A stretch of 46,293 nt of DNA from Calderihabitans maritimus (GTDB lineage Bacteria > Bacillota > KKC1 > Calderihabitantales > Calderihabitantaceae). Positions 39,377 to 46,293 of the stretch are shown here, piece by piece. Position numbers and translations under genes: made by a program. The first letter of the stretch is position 1. Each line of letters begins with the position of its first letter. The stretch is taken from positions 1 to 46,293 of the forward strand of contig NZ_BDGJ01000001.1 of NCBI RefSeq assembly GCF_002207765.1. Direction: 5' to 3'. A model generated the notes under the pieces. That model did not search any database. It saw nothing but the letters and a program-made list of their open reading frames with translations, and was not told the origin of the DNA.

Positions 39377-39562
39377 CTACCAGCTCGCTTTGGTAATCCC
39401 AGGAATTTCTCCTCGATGAGCCAAAGTCCGGAAACAAATCCGGCACATGCCAAACTTTCTCATATAGGCACGCGGACGTCCGCAAATTTTACAACGATTA
39501 TAAGCCCTAACCCTAAACTTGGGCTTGCGCTTCTGTTTGGCAATCATGGACTTTTTCGCCAT
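39377..39562 (-). CDS. rpsN: Ribosomal protein S14, type Z
   Basis: A 61-residue zinc-binding S14. Two CxxC pairs (CKICGRP and CRICF) hold the metal. The start at the second methionine (39562) gives the standard length. Confidence 0.95.
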   Translation of the reverse strand: MAKKSMIAKQKRKPKFRVRAYNRCKICGRPRAYMRKFGMCRICFRTLAHRGEIPGITKASW

Positions 39563-39604
39563 TGACATCCCTCCTTAACGTAAACTTCTTAAACGAACGC
39601 CAAT

Positions 39605-40150
39605 TTAACTTGCTTCCCGGAACGGCATTCCCAGTAAGCGTAGTAATTCCCTGGCCTCCTCGTCTGTTTTAGCCGTGGTAACAAACACAATATCCATACC
39701 ACGAACTTTATCAATTTTATCATAATCAATCTCGGGGAAGATAAGTTGTTCCCGCAACCCCAAGGTATAATTACCACGACCGTCAAATGCTTTCGGAGAT
39801 ACGCCTCTGAAATCGCGTACCCGAGGTAAGGCTACATTTACTAGGCGATCCATAAACTCATACATTTTATCGCCCCGTAGGGTAACTTTACATCCTATCG
39901 GCATGCCTGCCCGCAGCTTAAAGGCGGCAATAGACTTTTTGGCTCGCGTAACTATTGGCTTTTGACCAGAAATAGCAGCTAAATCCTCTACTGCTGCATC
40001 AATAGCTTTAGGATTCTGGACTGCTTCTCCAACCCCCATATTGATAACTATTTTTTCCAACCGGGGGATTTCCATAATATTTTTATAGCCAAATTTCTCT
40101 TTCATCGCCGGCCGAACTTCTTTCAAATATTTTTCTTTCAGCCTAGCCAC
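39605..40150 (-). CDS. rplE: Ribosomal protein L5
   Basis: A 181-residue 5S rRNA-binding protein with [16 protein letters not shown] and the P-site loop segment [19 protein letters not shown]. Confidence 0.97.
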   Translation of the reverse strand: MARLKEKYLKEVRPAMKEKFGYKNIMEIPRLEKIVINMGVGEAVQNPKAIDAAVEDLAAISGQKPIVTRAKKSIAAFKLRAGMPIGCKVTLRGDKMYEFMDRLVNVALPRVRDFRGVSPKAFDGRGNYTLGLREQLIFPEIDYDKIDKVRGMDIVFVTTAKTDEEARELLRLLGMPFREAS

Positions 40151-40179
40151 GATTTAGCCCCCCTTTTTCTCAAAAGCTA

Positions 40180-40509
40180 CTACTTGTCTAGAACCTCTCC
40201 ACATTTCCTACAAATTCTGACCTTGCGCCCGTCCTCTAAAAATTTCTTCCCTATACGTGTAGGTCTACCGCATTTAGAGCAATAAATCATAACGTTAGAA
40301 CTGTGAATGGGTGCCTCTTTTTCAATGATTCCCCCTTGCGGTAATTGCGGAGTAGGCCTGGTATGACGCTTTACAATATTAACTCCTTCTACGATAACCC
40401 TACTCTTTTTCGGGATTACTTCCAACACTTTTCCTCTCTTCCCTGCATCATTTCCGCTAATTACTACAACCGTATCTCCTTTGCGAACATGTACCTTAGT
40501 ATTGGCCAA
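40180..40509 (-). CDS. rplX: Ribosomal protein L24
   Basis: A 109-residue KOW-domain protein starting 50S assembly: [20 protein letters not shown]. The C-terminal part has two CxxC-like pairs (CSKCGR, CRKCGE), a possible zinc site seen in some Gram-positive L24 proteins. Confidence 0.97.
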   Translation of the reverse strand: MANTKVHVRKGDTVVVISGNDAGKRGKVLEVIPKKSRVIVEGVNIVKRHTRPTPQLPQGGIIEKEAPIHSSNVMIYCSKCGRPTRIGKKFLEDGRKVRICRKCGEVLDK

Positions 40510-40553
40510 CCATGGTCACCTCCATTCTCTTTCCTTAAACACTGGAGCTAACC

Positions 40554-40922
40554 CTACAACACTTCGGGTGCTAGCGAAATTATTTTCATGAAATTCTTTT
40601 CGCGCAATTCTCGGGCTACAGGGCCGAAAATCCTGGTTCCGCGCGGATCGCCCTGATCATTTATAATCACCGCGGCATTCTCATTAAATCTTATATAAGA
40701 ACCATCAGCCCGCCTTATTTCTTTTTTGGTTCTAACCACAACGGCCTTGACCACGTCACCTTTTTTTACCACGCCGCCTGGTGTAGCTTCTTTAACTGAG
40801 GCTATTATTACATCCCCTACGCTGGCATAGCGTCTCTTGGACCCGCCTAGTACCCGAATACAAAGAAGTTTCTTGGCACCAGTATTATCGCCAACTTTTA
40901 GAATACTTTCAGCTTGGATCAT
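40554..40922 (-). CDS. rplN: Ribosomal protein L14
   Basis: A 122-residue protein, [20 protein letters not shown] at the start and [19 protein letters not shown] near the end; part of the subunit bridge region. Confidence 0.97.
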   Translation of the reverse strand: MIQAESILKVGDNTGAKKLLCIRVLGGSKRRYASVGDVIIASVKEATPGGVVKKGDVVKAVVVRTKKEIRRADGSYIRFNENAAVIINDQGDPRGTRIFGPVARELREKNFMKIISLAPEVL

Positions 40923-40946
40923 TGCACTACCCCCTTTTTACCCTTG

Positions 40947-41204
40947 CTACTCTGCTCTTTCCAGAATCTCCACAACCCTCCACCTTTTTTCTTTGCTCAA
41001 AGGTCTCGTTTCCATAATTTTAACCACATCGCCTACACGGCACTGGTTTTTTTCATTATGAGCTTTAAAGCGCTTGCTCTTCCTCACCTGACGTCCATAA
41101 AGAGGATGAGAAACTAAATTTTCCACCAAAACTACAACCGTTTTGTCCATCTTATCACTGACCACTTTCCCTATTCTGGTCTTACGCAACTTTCTCTCGG
41201 ACAC
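40947..41204 (-). CDS. rpsQ: Ribosomal protein S17
   Basis: An 85-residue OB-fold protein. GTG at 41204 is eight bases after GGAGG and gives the usual length; the ATG at 41225 would place the binding site inside the gene. [19 protein letters not shown] is conserved. Confidence 0.94.
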   Translation of the reverse strand: MSERKLRKTRIGKVVSDKMDKTVVVLVENLVSHPLYGRQVRKSKRFKAHNEKNQCRVGDVVKIMETRPLSKEKRWRVVEILERAE

Positions 41205-41228
41205 CCTACTAGCCTCCTTTCCCAAAAC

Positions 41229-41435
41229 CTACTGGGCCTTTTCTCGTTGCAGCTCCCTTTCCCGCAAGACAGTTTTCACCCGGGCAATATCCCGCCGCAC
41301 TTGACGAAGTCGCATGGGGTTATCCAATTGTCCGGTAGCTAATTGGAACCTAAGACGAAAAAGTTCATCTTTTAAATCCTTAACTTTATGCAGAAGCTCA
41401 TCCGTTGTTAAGTCTCTCAATTCTTTAGCTTTCAT
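41229..41435 (-). CDS. rpmC: Ribosomal protein L29
   Basis: A 68-residue coiled protein near the exit tunnel: [20 protein letters not shown], then [20 protein letters not shown]. The ATG at 41435 overlaps the rplP end by 11 bases. Confidence 0.95.
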   Translation of the reverse strand: MKAKELRDLTTDELLHKVKDLKDELFRLRFQLATGQLDNPMRLRQVRRDIARVKTVLRERELQREKAQ

Positions 41436-41859
41436 CTGCTTCACCACCTACATCCTGCCGCTTGACAAACTTAGTTTTAATGGGCAACTTGTGAGACGCC
41501 AATCGGAATGCTTCCCTGGCCACTTCTTCACTTACTCCAGCCAGTTCAAACAGTACCCGACCCGGCTTGACTACTGCCACCCAATATTCCGGGGAACCTT
41601 TTCCACTTCCCATTCGGGTTTCAGCCGGTTTAGCAGTAATAGGTCTATCCGGGAAAATCTTAATCCACACTTTGCCTCCCCTTTTAATGAAACGTGTCAT
41701 GGCTATACGGGCAGCCTCTATTTGACGGCTGGAAATCCATGCCGGCTCCAAGGCTTGTAATCCAAATTCTCCAAATTGAACTTCGTTGCCTTTAGTACTT
41801 CTTCCGGTAAGCTTAGGACGGTGCTGTCGGCGCCATTTAACGCGTTTCGGCATCAACAT
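41425..41859 (-). CDS. rplP: Ribosomal protein L16
   Basis: A 144-residue protein at the A-site/peptidyl-transferase region. [20 protein letters not shown] and [20 protein letters not shown] are typical. The first ATG is eight bases after GGGGGT. Confidence 0.97.
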   Translation of the reverse strand: MLMPKRVKWRRQHRPKLTGRSTKGNEVQFGEFGLQALEPAWISSRQIEAARIAMTRFIKRGGKVWIKIFPDRPITAKPAETRMGSGKGSPEYWVAVVKPGRVLFELAGVSEEVAREAFRLASHKLPIKTKFVKRQDVGGEADES

Positions 41860-41861
41860 AC

Positions 41862-42524
41862 TTATTTACCCCCTTCCTCCACGTCAGCCGGCGCTTCAGG
41901 TAAAACTTCACCCTTATAAATCCACACTTTAACGCCGATTTTGCCGTAGGTAGTGCTGGCTTCCGCAAAACCGTAATCAATATCCGCCCTCAAAGTATGA
42001 AGCGGGACCTTGCCTTCACTATACCATTCGGTACGGGCCATTTCAGCTCCACCTAGCCGTCCCGAACAGGCAACTTTAATACCTTCCGCCCCCATTCGCA
42101 TAGCTCTGGATACTGCTTGTTTCATGGCCCGCCGGAACGAAATCCTCTTCTCGAGCTGAGCAGCAATATTTTCCGCTACTAACTGAGCATCCAATTCAGG
42201 CTTTTTAATCTCGACGATATTGATGTTAATTTGGCGGCCAGTCATCTTTTCTAATTCCTGGCGCAGGGCTTCTACTTCAGCCCCTCCCCGCCCGATAACG
42301 ATACCTGGTTTCGCCGTATGAATGGTAATCTTAACCCGATTGGCTGCTCGCTCAATTTCCACAGTCGAAATTCCCGCATTGTATAATTTTTCTTTAATAT
42401 AACGCCGAATTTTTAGATCTTCATGCAGTAACTTTTCATAGTCCTTCTTACCGGCATACCATTTAGCATCCCAGCTCTTAATAATACCGATCCGCAAGCC
42501 TTTGGGATGAACCTTTTGCCCCAC
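41862..42524 (-). CDS. rpsC: Ribosomal protein S3
   Basis: A 220-residue 30S head protein with a KH domain ([20 protein letters not shown]) lining mRNA entry. It begins [20 protein letters not shown]. Confidence 0.97.
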   Translation of the reverse strand: MGQKVHPKGLRIGIIKSWDAKWYAGKKDYEKLLHEDLKIRRYIKEKLYNAGISTVEIERAANRVKITIHTAKPGIVIGRGGAEVEALRQELEKMTGRQININIVEIKKPELDAQLVAENIAAQLEKRISFRRAMKQAVSRAMRMGAEGIKVACSGRLGGAEMARTEWYSEGKVPLHTLRADIDYGFAEASTTYGKIGVKVWIYKGEVLPEAPADVEEGGK

Positions 42525-42527
42525 TAA

Positions 42528-42869
42528 TTAATCCTCCTCTCTTTCCTTTACCACTACGGTAATATGGCTAGTCCGCTTCCGAATAAGATCCGCTCTTCCG
42601 TAGGCCCTTGGCTTGTATCTCTTGAGGGTCGGACCCTGGTCTACATAAATTCTGAAGACATACAGATTGTCGGGATTCATATCATAATTGTGTTCAGCGT
42701 TGGCAATAGCAGAACGCAAAACTTTTTCTACCGGCTTTGCTGCCCTTTTAGGAGTGTACCGTAAAATAGCCAGTGCTTCCCCCACATCTTTTCCTCGAAT
42801 TAAGTCTACAACCTGCCGGACCTTTCGCGGGGAAATACGAATATATCTCGCTACCGCTCTGGCTTCCAT
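42528..42869 (-). CDS. rplV: Ribosomal protein L22
   Basis: A 113-residue protein whose loop lines the exit tunnel. [20 protein letters not shown] and the C-terminal [20 protein letters not shown] are conserved. Confidence 0.97.
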   Translation of the reverse strand: MEARAVARYIRISPRKVRQVVDLIRGKDVGEALAILRYTPKRAAKPVEKVLRSAIANAEHNYDMNPDNLYVFRIYVDQGPTLKRYKPRAYGRADLIRKRTSHITVVVKEREED

Positions 42870-42903
42870 TGCCGCCTAACCCCCTTCTTTTATACCAGTC
42901 CAT

Positions 42904-43188
42904 CTATTTCAAAGCTGTTGAGCGCTCGGTATGAGCCCCATGTCCTTTAAAAACTCTAGTAGGAGCAAATTCTCCCAACTTGTGCCCCACCATATCTTCT
43001 GTAATATAGACCGGAACATGTTTACGTCCATCATGAATAGCGATAGTATGGCCTACCATTTCCGGCAGAATCGTTGATCTGCGAGACCAGGTTTTTATGA
43101 CCCGCTTCTCACCTTTTTCATTCATTTCTTGAATCTTCTTGAGTAGTTTGGGATCACAGTAAGGTCCTTTCTTGAGAGATCTGCCCAT
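42904..43188 (-). CDS. rpsS: Ribosomal protein S19
   Basis: A 94-residue protein of the 30S head: [20 protein letters not shown], then [18 protein letters not shown]. Confidence 0.97.
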   Translation of the reverse strand: MGRSLKKGPYCDPKLLKKIQEMNEKGEKRVIKTWSRRSTILPEMVGHTIAIHDGRKHVPVYITEDMVGHKLGEFAPTRVFKGHGAHTERSTALK

Positions 43189-43232
43189 TTCCTTCCCCGC
43201 CTCCTTCCTGGTACCAAGATATTTACCGGTTG

Positions 43233-44060
43233 CTATTGATTTCTACGTCTAACAATTAGCTTATCCGACGGTTTGTTTTTCTTACGGGTCTTAACTCCTA
43301 GAGCCGGCTTACCCCATGGCGTTACCGGATGACGACCTACCGGCGAACGACCTTCACCGCCACCATGAGGATGGTCCACCGGGTTCATAGCCACACCGCG
43401 TACTGAAGGCCTTATTCCTAACCACCGGGCCCTACCGGCCTTCCCTATGGTAATATTTTCATGATCTATATTACCCACTTGCCCGATAGTAGCTTTACAG
43501 TCCAGGTGAATTAACCTCACTTCTCCCGAAGGCAATCGCACATGCCCATAATTACCTTCTTTCGCTATTAACTGTGCAGCCGCACCGGCAGAACGAACTA
43601 ATTGTGCGCCTTTGCCGGGCTTCAATTCAATATTATGAATGATAGTTCCTACAGGAATATTTCTCAAGGGCAACGCATTTCCCGTCTTAATATCTGCTTC
43701 TGGTCCCGAAACAATTACATCGCCGGGTTGGAGCCCATCAGGTGCAAGAATATATCTTTTTTCCCCATCCACATAATTAATCAGGGCTATGCGGGCGGAA
43801 CGGTTGGGATCATACTCGATGGTTGCTACTTTCCCTGGAACCCCATCCTTATCGCGTTTAAAATCGATTATACGATATAATCTCTTATGACCGCCGCCAC
43901 GATGTCGCACGGTTATGCGACCCTGAGCATTCCTTCCACCAGTCTTCTTTAGAGGTGCTACTAGGGATTTTTCCGGCTCTGTGGCCGTTATCTCCTCAAA
44001 GGTAGAAACTGTCATCTGGCGTCTACCCGGTGAAGTAGGCTTGAATTTTTTAATACCCAT
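43233..44060 (-). CDS. rplB: Ribosomal protein L2
   Basis: A 275-residue protein needed for subunit joining and peptidyl transfer. [18 protein letters not shown] is the normal start (ATG 44060; the frame opens at 44075). [20 protein letters not shown] contains the functional histidine region. Confidence 0.97.
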   Translation of the reverse strand: MGIKKFKPTSPGRRQMTVSTFEEITATEPEKSLVAPLKKTGGRNAQGRITVRHRGGGHKRLYRIIDFKRDKDGVPGKVATIEYDPNRSARIALINYVDGEKRYILAPDGLQPGDVIVSGPEADIKTGNALPLRNIPVGTIIHNIELKPGKGAQLVRSAGAAAQLIAKEGNYGHVRLPSGEVRLIHLDCKATIGQVGNIDHENITIGKAGRARWLGIRPSVRGVAMNPVDHPHGGGEGRSPVGRHPVTPWGKPALGVKTRKKNKPSDKLIVRRRNQ

Positions 44061-44090
44061 AATTTCCCTCCTCACTCACAGCACTACCGC

Positions 44091-44378
44091 TTACAGCTCT
44101 TCAAACAAATCGATTTTATCACCCGGTTTTAAAGTAACTATGGCTTTCTTCCGATCGGGAGTTTTGCCCTCAAAACGCCCCATCCGTTTTTTCTTGCCTT
44201 TTAAATTCATAGTATTAACCTTAAGAACCTTAACGTTGAACAATTCTTCGACCGCTTTTTTTATTTCTATCTTATTGGCATTCTTGTCAACTATAAACGT
44301 GTATTTGTTATCTTCTTTTAAAGCCATCGATTTTTCGGTAATTACCGGCTTAATCAGAACTTCATGAGGGCTCCGCAT
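44091..44378 (-). CDS. rplW: Ribosomal protein L23
   Basis: A 95-residue tunnel-exit protein that docks SRP and trigger factor. [20 protein letters not shown] is typical. The ATG overlaps the rplD stop by one base. Confidence 0.97.
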   Translation of the reverse strand: MRSPHEVLIKPVITEKSMALKEDNKYTFIVDKNANKIEIKKAVEELFNVKVLKVNTMNLKGKKKRMGRFEGKTPDRKKAIVTLKPGDKIDLFEEL

Positions 44379-45001
44379 TATCCCAGCACCTCCTCCACTT
44401 TAGCAACAGCCTCTTGGGTGATAACCATTTTGTCGTGTGCCAAAATATCATAAACGTTAAGCCTATCGACAGTAATGGGAGTTACTCCCGGAATATTTCG
44501 AGCGGACTTTTCCACGTTATCATTATTATCTGCCGTGACTACCAGAGCTTTTTGGTCAATTTTAAGAGCTTCTAAAACTTCAACCATCTTTTTCGTCTTA
44601 GGTTGTTCAAAACGGAGGGCATCCAGGACAATCAAATTTCCATCTTCAACCTTAGCTGACAAGGCCGATTTCAAAGCCAGACGACGAACCTTCTTAGGAA
44701 GGGAATATCCGTAATTCCGAGGTTTAGGACCAAATACTATACCTCCACCTCTCCACAGAGGCGAACGAATTGATCCTGCTCTGGCCCTTCCTGTTCCCTT
44801 TTGGCGCCACGGCTTTCTTCCCCCACCCCGTACTTCTGCTCGGGTTTTGGTGGAAGCGGTTCCTCTCCTACGATTAGCCAAAATCATTTGAACAGTATCA
44901 AATAAAACCGCTTCATTTACCTCTACGCCGAAAATGTCGTCCCTGAGTTCTACTTCGCCAATCTGCGTTCCTTCCATATTATATAGTGCAACTTTCGGCA
45001 T
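44378..45001 (-). CDS. rplD: Ribosomal protein L4
   Basis: A 207-residue protein with the extended tunnel loop ([20 protein letters not shown]). In some bacteria it also represses its own operon. GGAGGAGGC lies before the ATG. Confidence 0.97.
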   Translation of the reverse strand: MPKVALYNMEGTQIGEVELRDDIFGVEVNEAVLFDTVQMILANRRRGTASTKTRAEVRGGGRKPWRQKGTGRARAGSIRSPLWRGGGIVFGPKPRNYGYSLPKKVRRLALKSALSAKVEDGNLIVLDALRFEQPKTKKMVEVLEALKIDQKALVVTADNNDNVEKSARNIPGVTPITVDRLNVYDILAHDKMVITQEAVAKVEEVLG

Positions 45002-45044
45002 TTTTGCCTCCTCCTTTCACCAGCCCTATAACAACAAGCCAAAT

Positions 45045-45677
45045 CTACGTTGCCTTAACCGCGCTCTTAATCATAACCAGCCCTTTTTTGGGTCCCGGTA
45101 CAGCACCCTTAACCAGCAACAGGTTTTTTTCCGGATCTGTCTTCACTACTTCAAGATTTTGGACTGTTACTCGCTCACCGCCAGCCCTACCCGGGAGCTT
45201 GCGCCCCTTAAAAACTCGAGCGGGCCCTTTCGCCCCGAGAGCTCCTGGACGACGATGATACTTGGACCCATGGCTCATAGGTCCCCGGTGGAAGCCATGC
45301 CGTTTAATACCCCCGGCAAATCCTTTTCCCTTGGAAGTTCCAACAACATCCACTTTTTCGCCCGGATTAAAAATGTCAACTTTAATTTCTTGTCCTACTT
45401 CATACTCATCTATATTGTCCACTCTGAACTCCCTAAGATATTTAAAAGGCTTAACCCCTGCTTTGGCAAAGTGGCCTCTTAATGGCTTATTTACTGCTTT
45501 TTCCTTCTTGGGTATAAATCCCAGTTGCACCGCATCATAGCCATCTACTGCGGTAGTCTTCTTTTGAATTACCACACACGGACCAGCTTCAATAACAGTT
45601 ACCGGAACGGCATGCCCTTCTTCATTAAAAATCTGAGTCATACCTAGTTTTCTGCCCAGTATTCCTTTTTTAGGCAT
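45045..45677 (-). CDS. rplC: Ribosomal protein L3
   Basis: A 210-residue protein: [20 protein letters not shown] at the start, [20 protein letters not shown] near the centre. The ATG at 45677 is seven bases after GGAGGT; a GTG at 45686 is too close to it. Confidence 0.97.
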   Translation of the reverse strand: MPKKGILGRKLGMTQIFNEEGHAVPVTVIEAGPCVVIQKKTTAVDGYDAVQLGFIPKKEKAVNKPLRGHFAKAGVKPFKYLREFRVDNIDEYEVGQEIKVDIFNPGEKVDVVGTSKGKGFAGGIKRHGFHRGPMSHGSKYHRRPGALGAKGPARVFKGRKLPGRAGGERVTVQNLEVVKTDPEKNLLLVKGAVPGPKKGLVMIKSAVKAT

Positions 45678-45700
45678 TCCTGCCACCTCCTGCTAAACTC

Positions 45701-46009
45701 CTACAGCTTGATTTCGATATCTACACCCGCAGGTAAGTCCAATCTCATTAGCGAATCTACCGTTTTGGGAGTAGGCTCCAAGATGTCAATGAGGCGTTTA
45801 TGAGTTCTCATCTCGAACTGCTCCCGAGAATCTTTGTTCACATGAGGCGAACGAAGCACAGTAAAAATACTTTTTTCCGTAGGTAAAGGAATAGGACCTG
45901 AAACCCTTGCCCCTGTTCTCTTGGCGGTCTCCACAATTTTCTGTGCTGACTGGTCCAGTACTCTATGGTCAAACGCTTTAAGGCGAATTCTTATTTTTTG
46001 TTTAGCCAT
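45701..46009 (-). CDS. rpsJ: Ribosomal protein S10
   Basis: A 102-residue protein, also the NusE antitermination factor. [20 protein letters not shown] and [20 protein letters not shown] are diagnostic. It is the first gene of the S10 operon, downstream of tuf. Confidence 0.97.
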   Translation of the reverse strand: MAKQKIRIRLKAFDHRVLDQSAQKIVETAKRTGARVSGPIPLPTEKSIFTVLRSPHVNKDSREQFEMRTHKRLIDILEPTPKTVDSLMRLDLPAGVDIEIKL

Positions 46010-46209
46010 TTTTCCTTCCTCCTCTACGCCCGATTATTAACGGACCTACTCCGCGGAAATTCCCTGATTATTCTTGTAATCAGCAACCTTCCGCTTCATC
46101 GCGGCATAAACTGTCTTCGATACATTTTAAAAATTTAATTTAAGATAATGGGGCTAGCGGTTATAACCACGAAACCGCCAGCCACACTTCCCGTGTTCAG
46201 CCAGTTCTC
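46010..46209. other. Region between tuf and rpsJ
   Basis: About 200 bases with two inverted repeats: a 7-bp hairpin, CTGATTA (46064-46070) with TAATCAG (46077-46083), in the rpsJ leader, and the tuf-proximal stem at 46152. No promoter with good spacing was found, so read-through from tuf is possible. Confidence 0.4.
46152..46183 (-). terminator. Possible tuf terminator or leader stem
   Basis: GGCTAGCGGTT (46152-46162) and AACCGCCAGCC (46173-46183) pair over 11 bp with one G-U position and a 10-base loop. On the minus strand the next bases are CCATTATCTT, not a clean T-run, so termination may be partial. Confidence 0.45.
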
Positions 46210-46293
46210 CTACTCAATGATAGAAGTGACCACGCCCGCACCTACCGTGCGGCCACCTTCCCTGATAGCAAAACGTAAACCTTCCTCAATAGC
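46210..46293 (-). CDS. tuf: Elongation factor Tu, C-terminal end (partial)
   Basis: The last 27 codons of EF-Tu, reading AIEEGLRFAIREGGRTVGAG and ending VVTSIIE before TAG. The rest lies outside the window. This C-terminal barrel end is nearly invariant in bacteria, and the position before rpsJ is the classic str-S10 junction. Confidence 0.95.
   Translation of the reverse strand, partial: AIEEGLRFAIREGGRTVGAGVVTSIIE

Noticed and set aside
39357-39485. Longer rpsH start
   Set aside because: Reads across rpsN in another frame; a clear binding site and family-typical start lie at 39356.

Overview
This window reads as the chromosome of a spore-forming, probably anaerobic and possibly thermophilic Bacillota (clostridial or Moorella-like lineage). 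The evidence is the S10-spc-alpha ribosomal order with secY, adk, map, infA, rpmJ and rpsD inside; the tail rplQ-ecfA1-ecfA2-ecfT-truA-rplM-rpsI followed by the spore-cortex amidase cwlD; a ferredoxin-dependent indolepyruvate oxidoreductase; and SD-led genes with frequent GTG and TTG starts. The genus is not provable from this sequence.

Layout. 1-1.6 kb (+): an M23 peptidase and a pyruvate-kinase C-domain-like protein. 1.6-7.3 kb (-): a tightly overlapping unit of a Na+/solute symporter, a phenylacetate-CoA ligase, iorA, iorB and a small protein, ending at a branched intrinsic terminator; this looks like an aryl-acid/aryl-pyruvate module. 7.3-15.5 kb (-): the arginine operon argCJBDFGH with a sigma-A-like promoter in front of argC. 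15.5-18.8 kb: an island of small proteins. It holds at least six microproteins sharing a hydrophobic core close to FALFLILILLLF, a methionine-rich 68-residue protein, a YbaB/EbfC paralogue and two poorly recognised Leu-rich proteins at the two edges. Three leaders carry similar promoter-like motifs resembling the sporulation sigma-K type. 18.8-21 kb: a DUF2600 (YtpB-type) terpene synthase convergent with a long-chain polyprenyl diphosphate synthase, sharing a terminator that lies inside the terpene synthase gene. 21-25 kb (-): ogt, a LigB-AMMECR1 fusion, an AmmeMemoRadiSam radical SAM enzyme and an M29 aminopeptidase. 25-26 kb (-): cwlD. 26-46.3 kb (-): translation genes, ending in the last codons of tuf at the window edge.

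How it fits together. The right half is conserved housekeeping. The left half combines amino-acid metabolism (arginine synthesis, aryl-pyruvate chemistry) with accessory material. The least explained stretch is the microprotein island at 15.5-18.8 kb, next to genes that could make C35 terpenoids, a chemistry known from Bacillus spores. No rRNA, tRNA, CRISPR array, insertion sequence or prophage gene was seen. No gene-free stretch exceeds about 260 bases.
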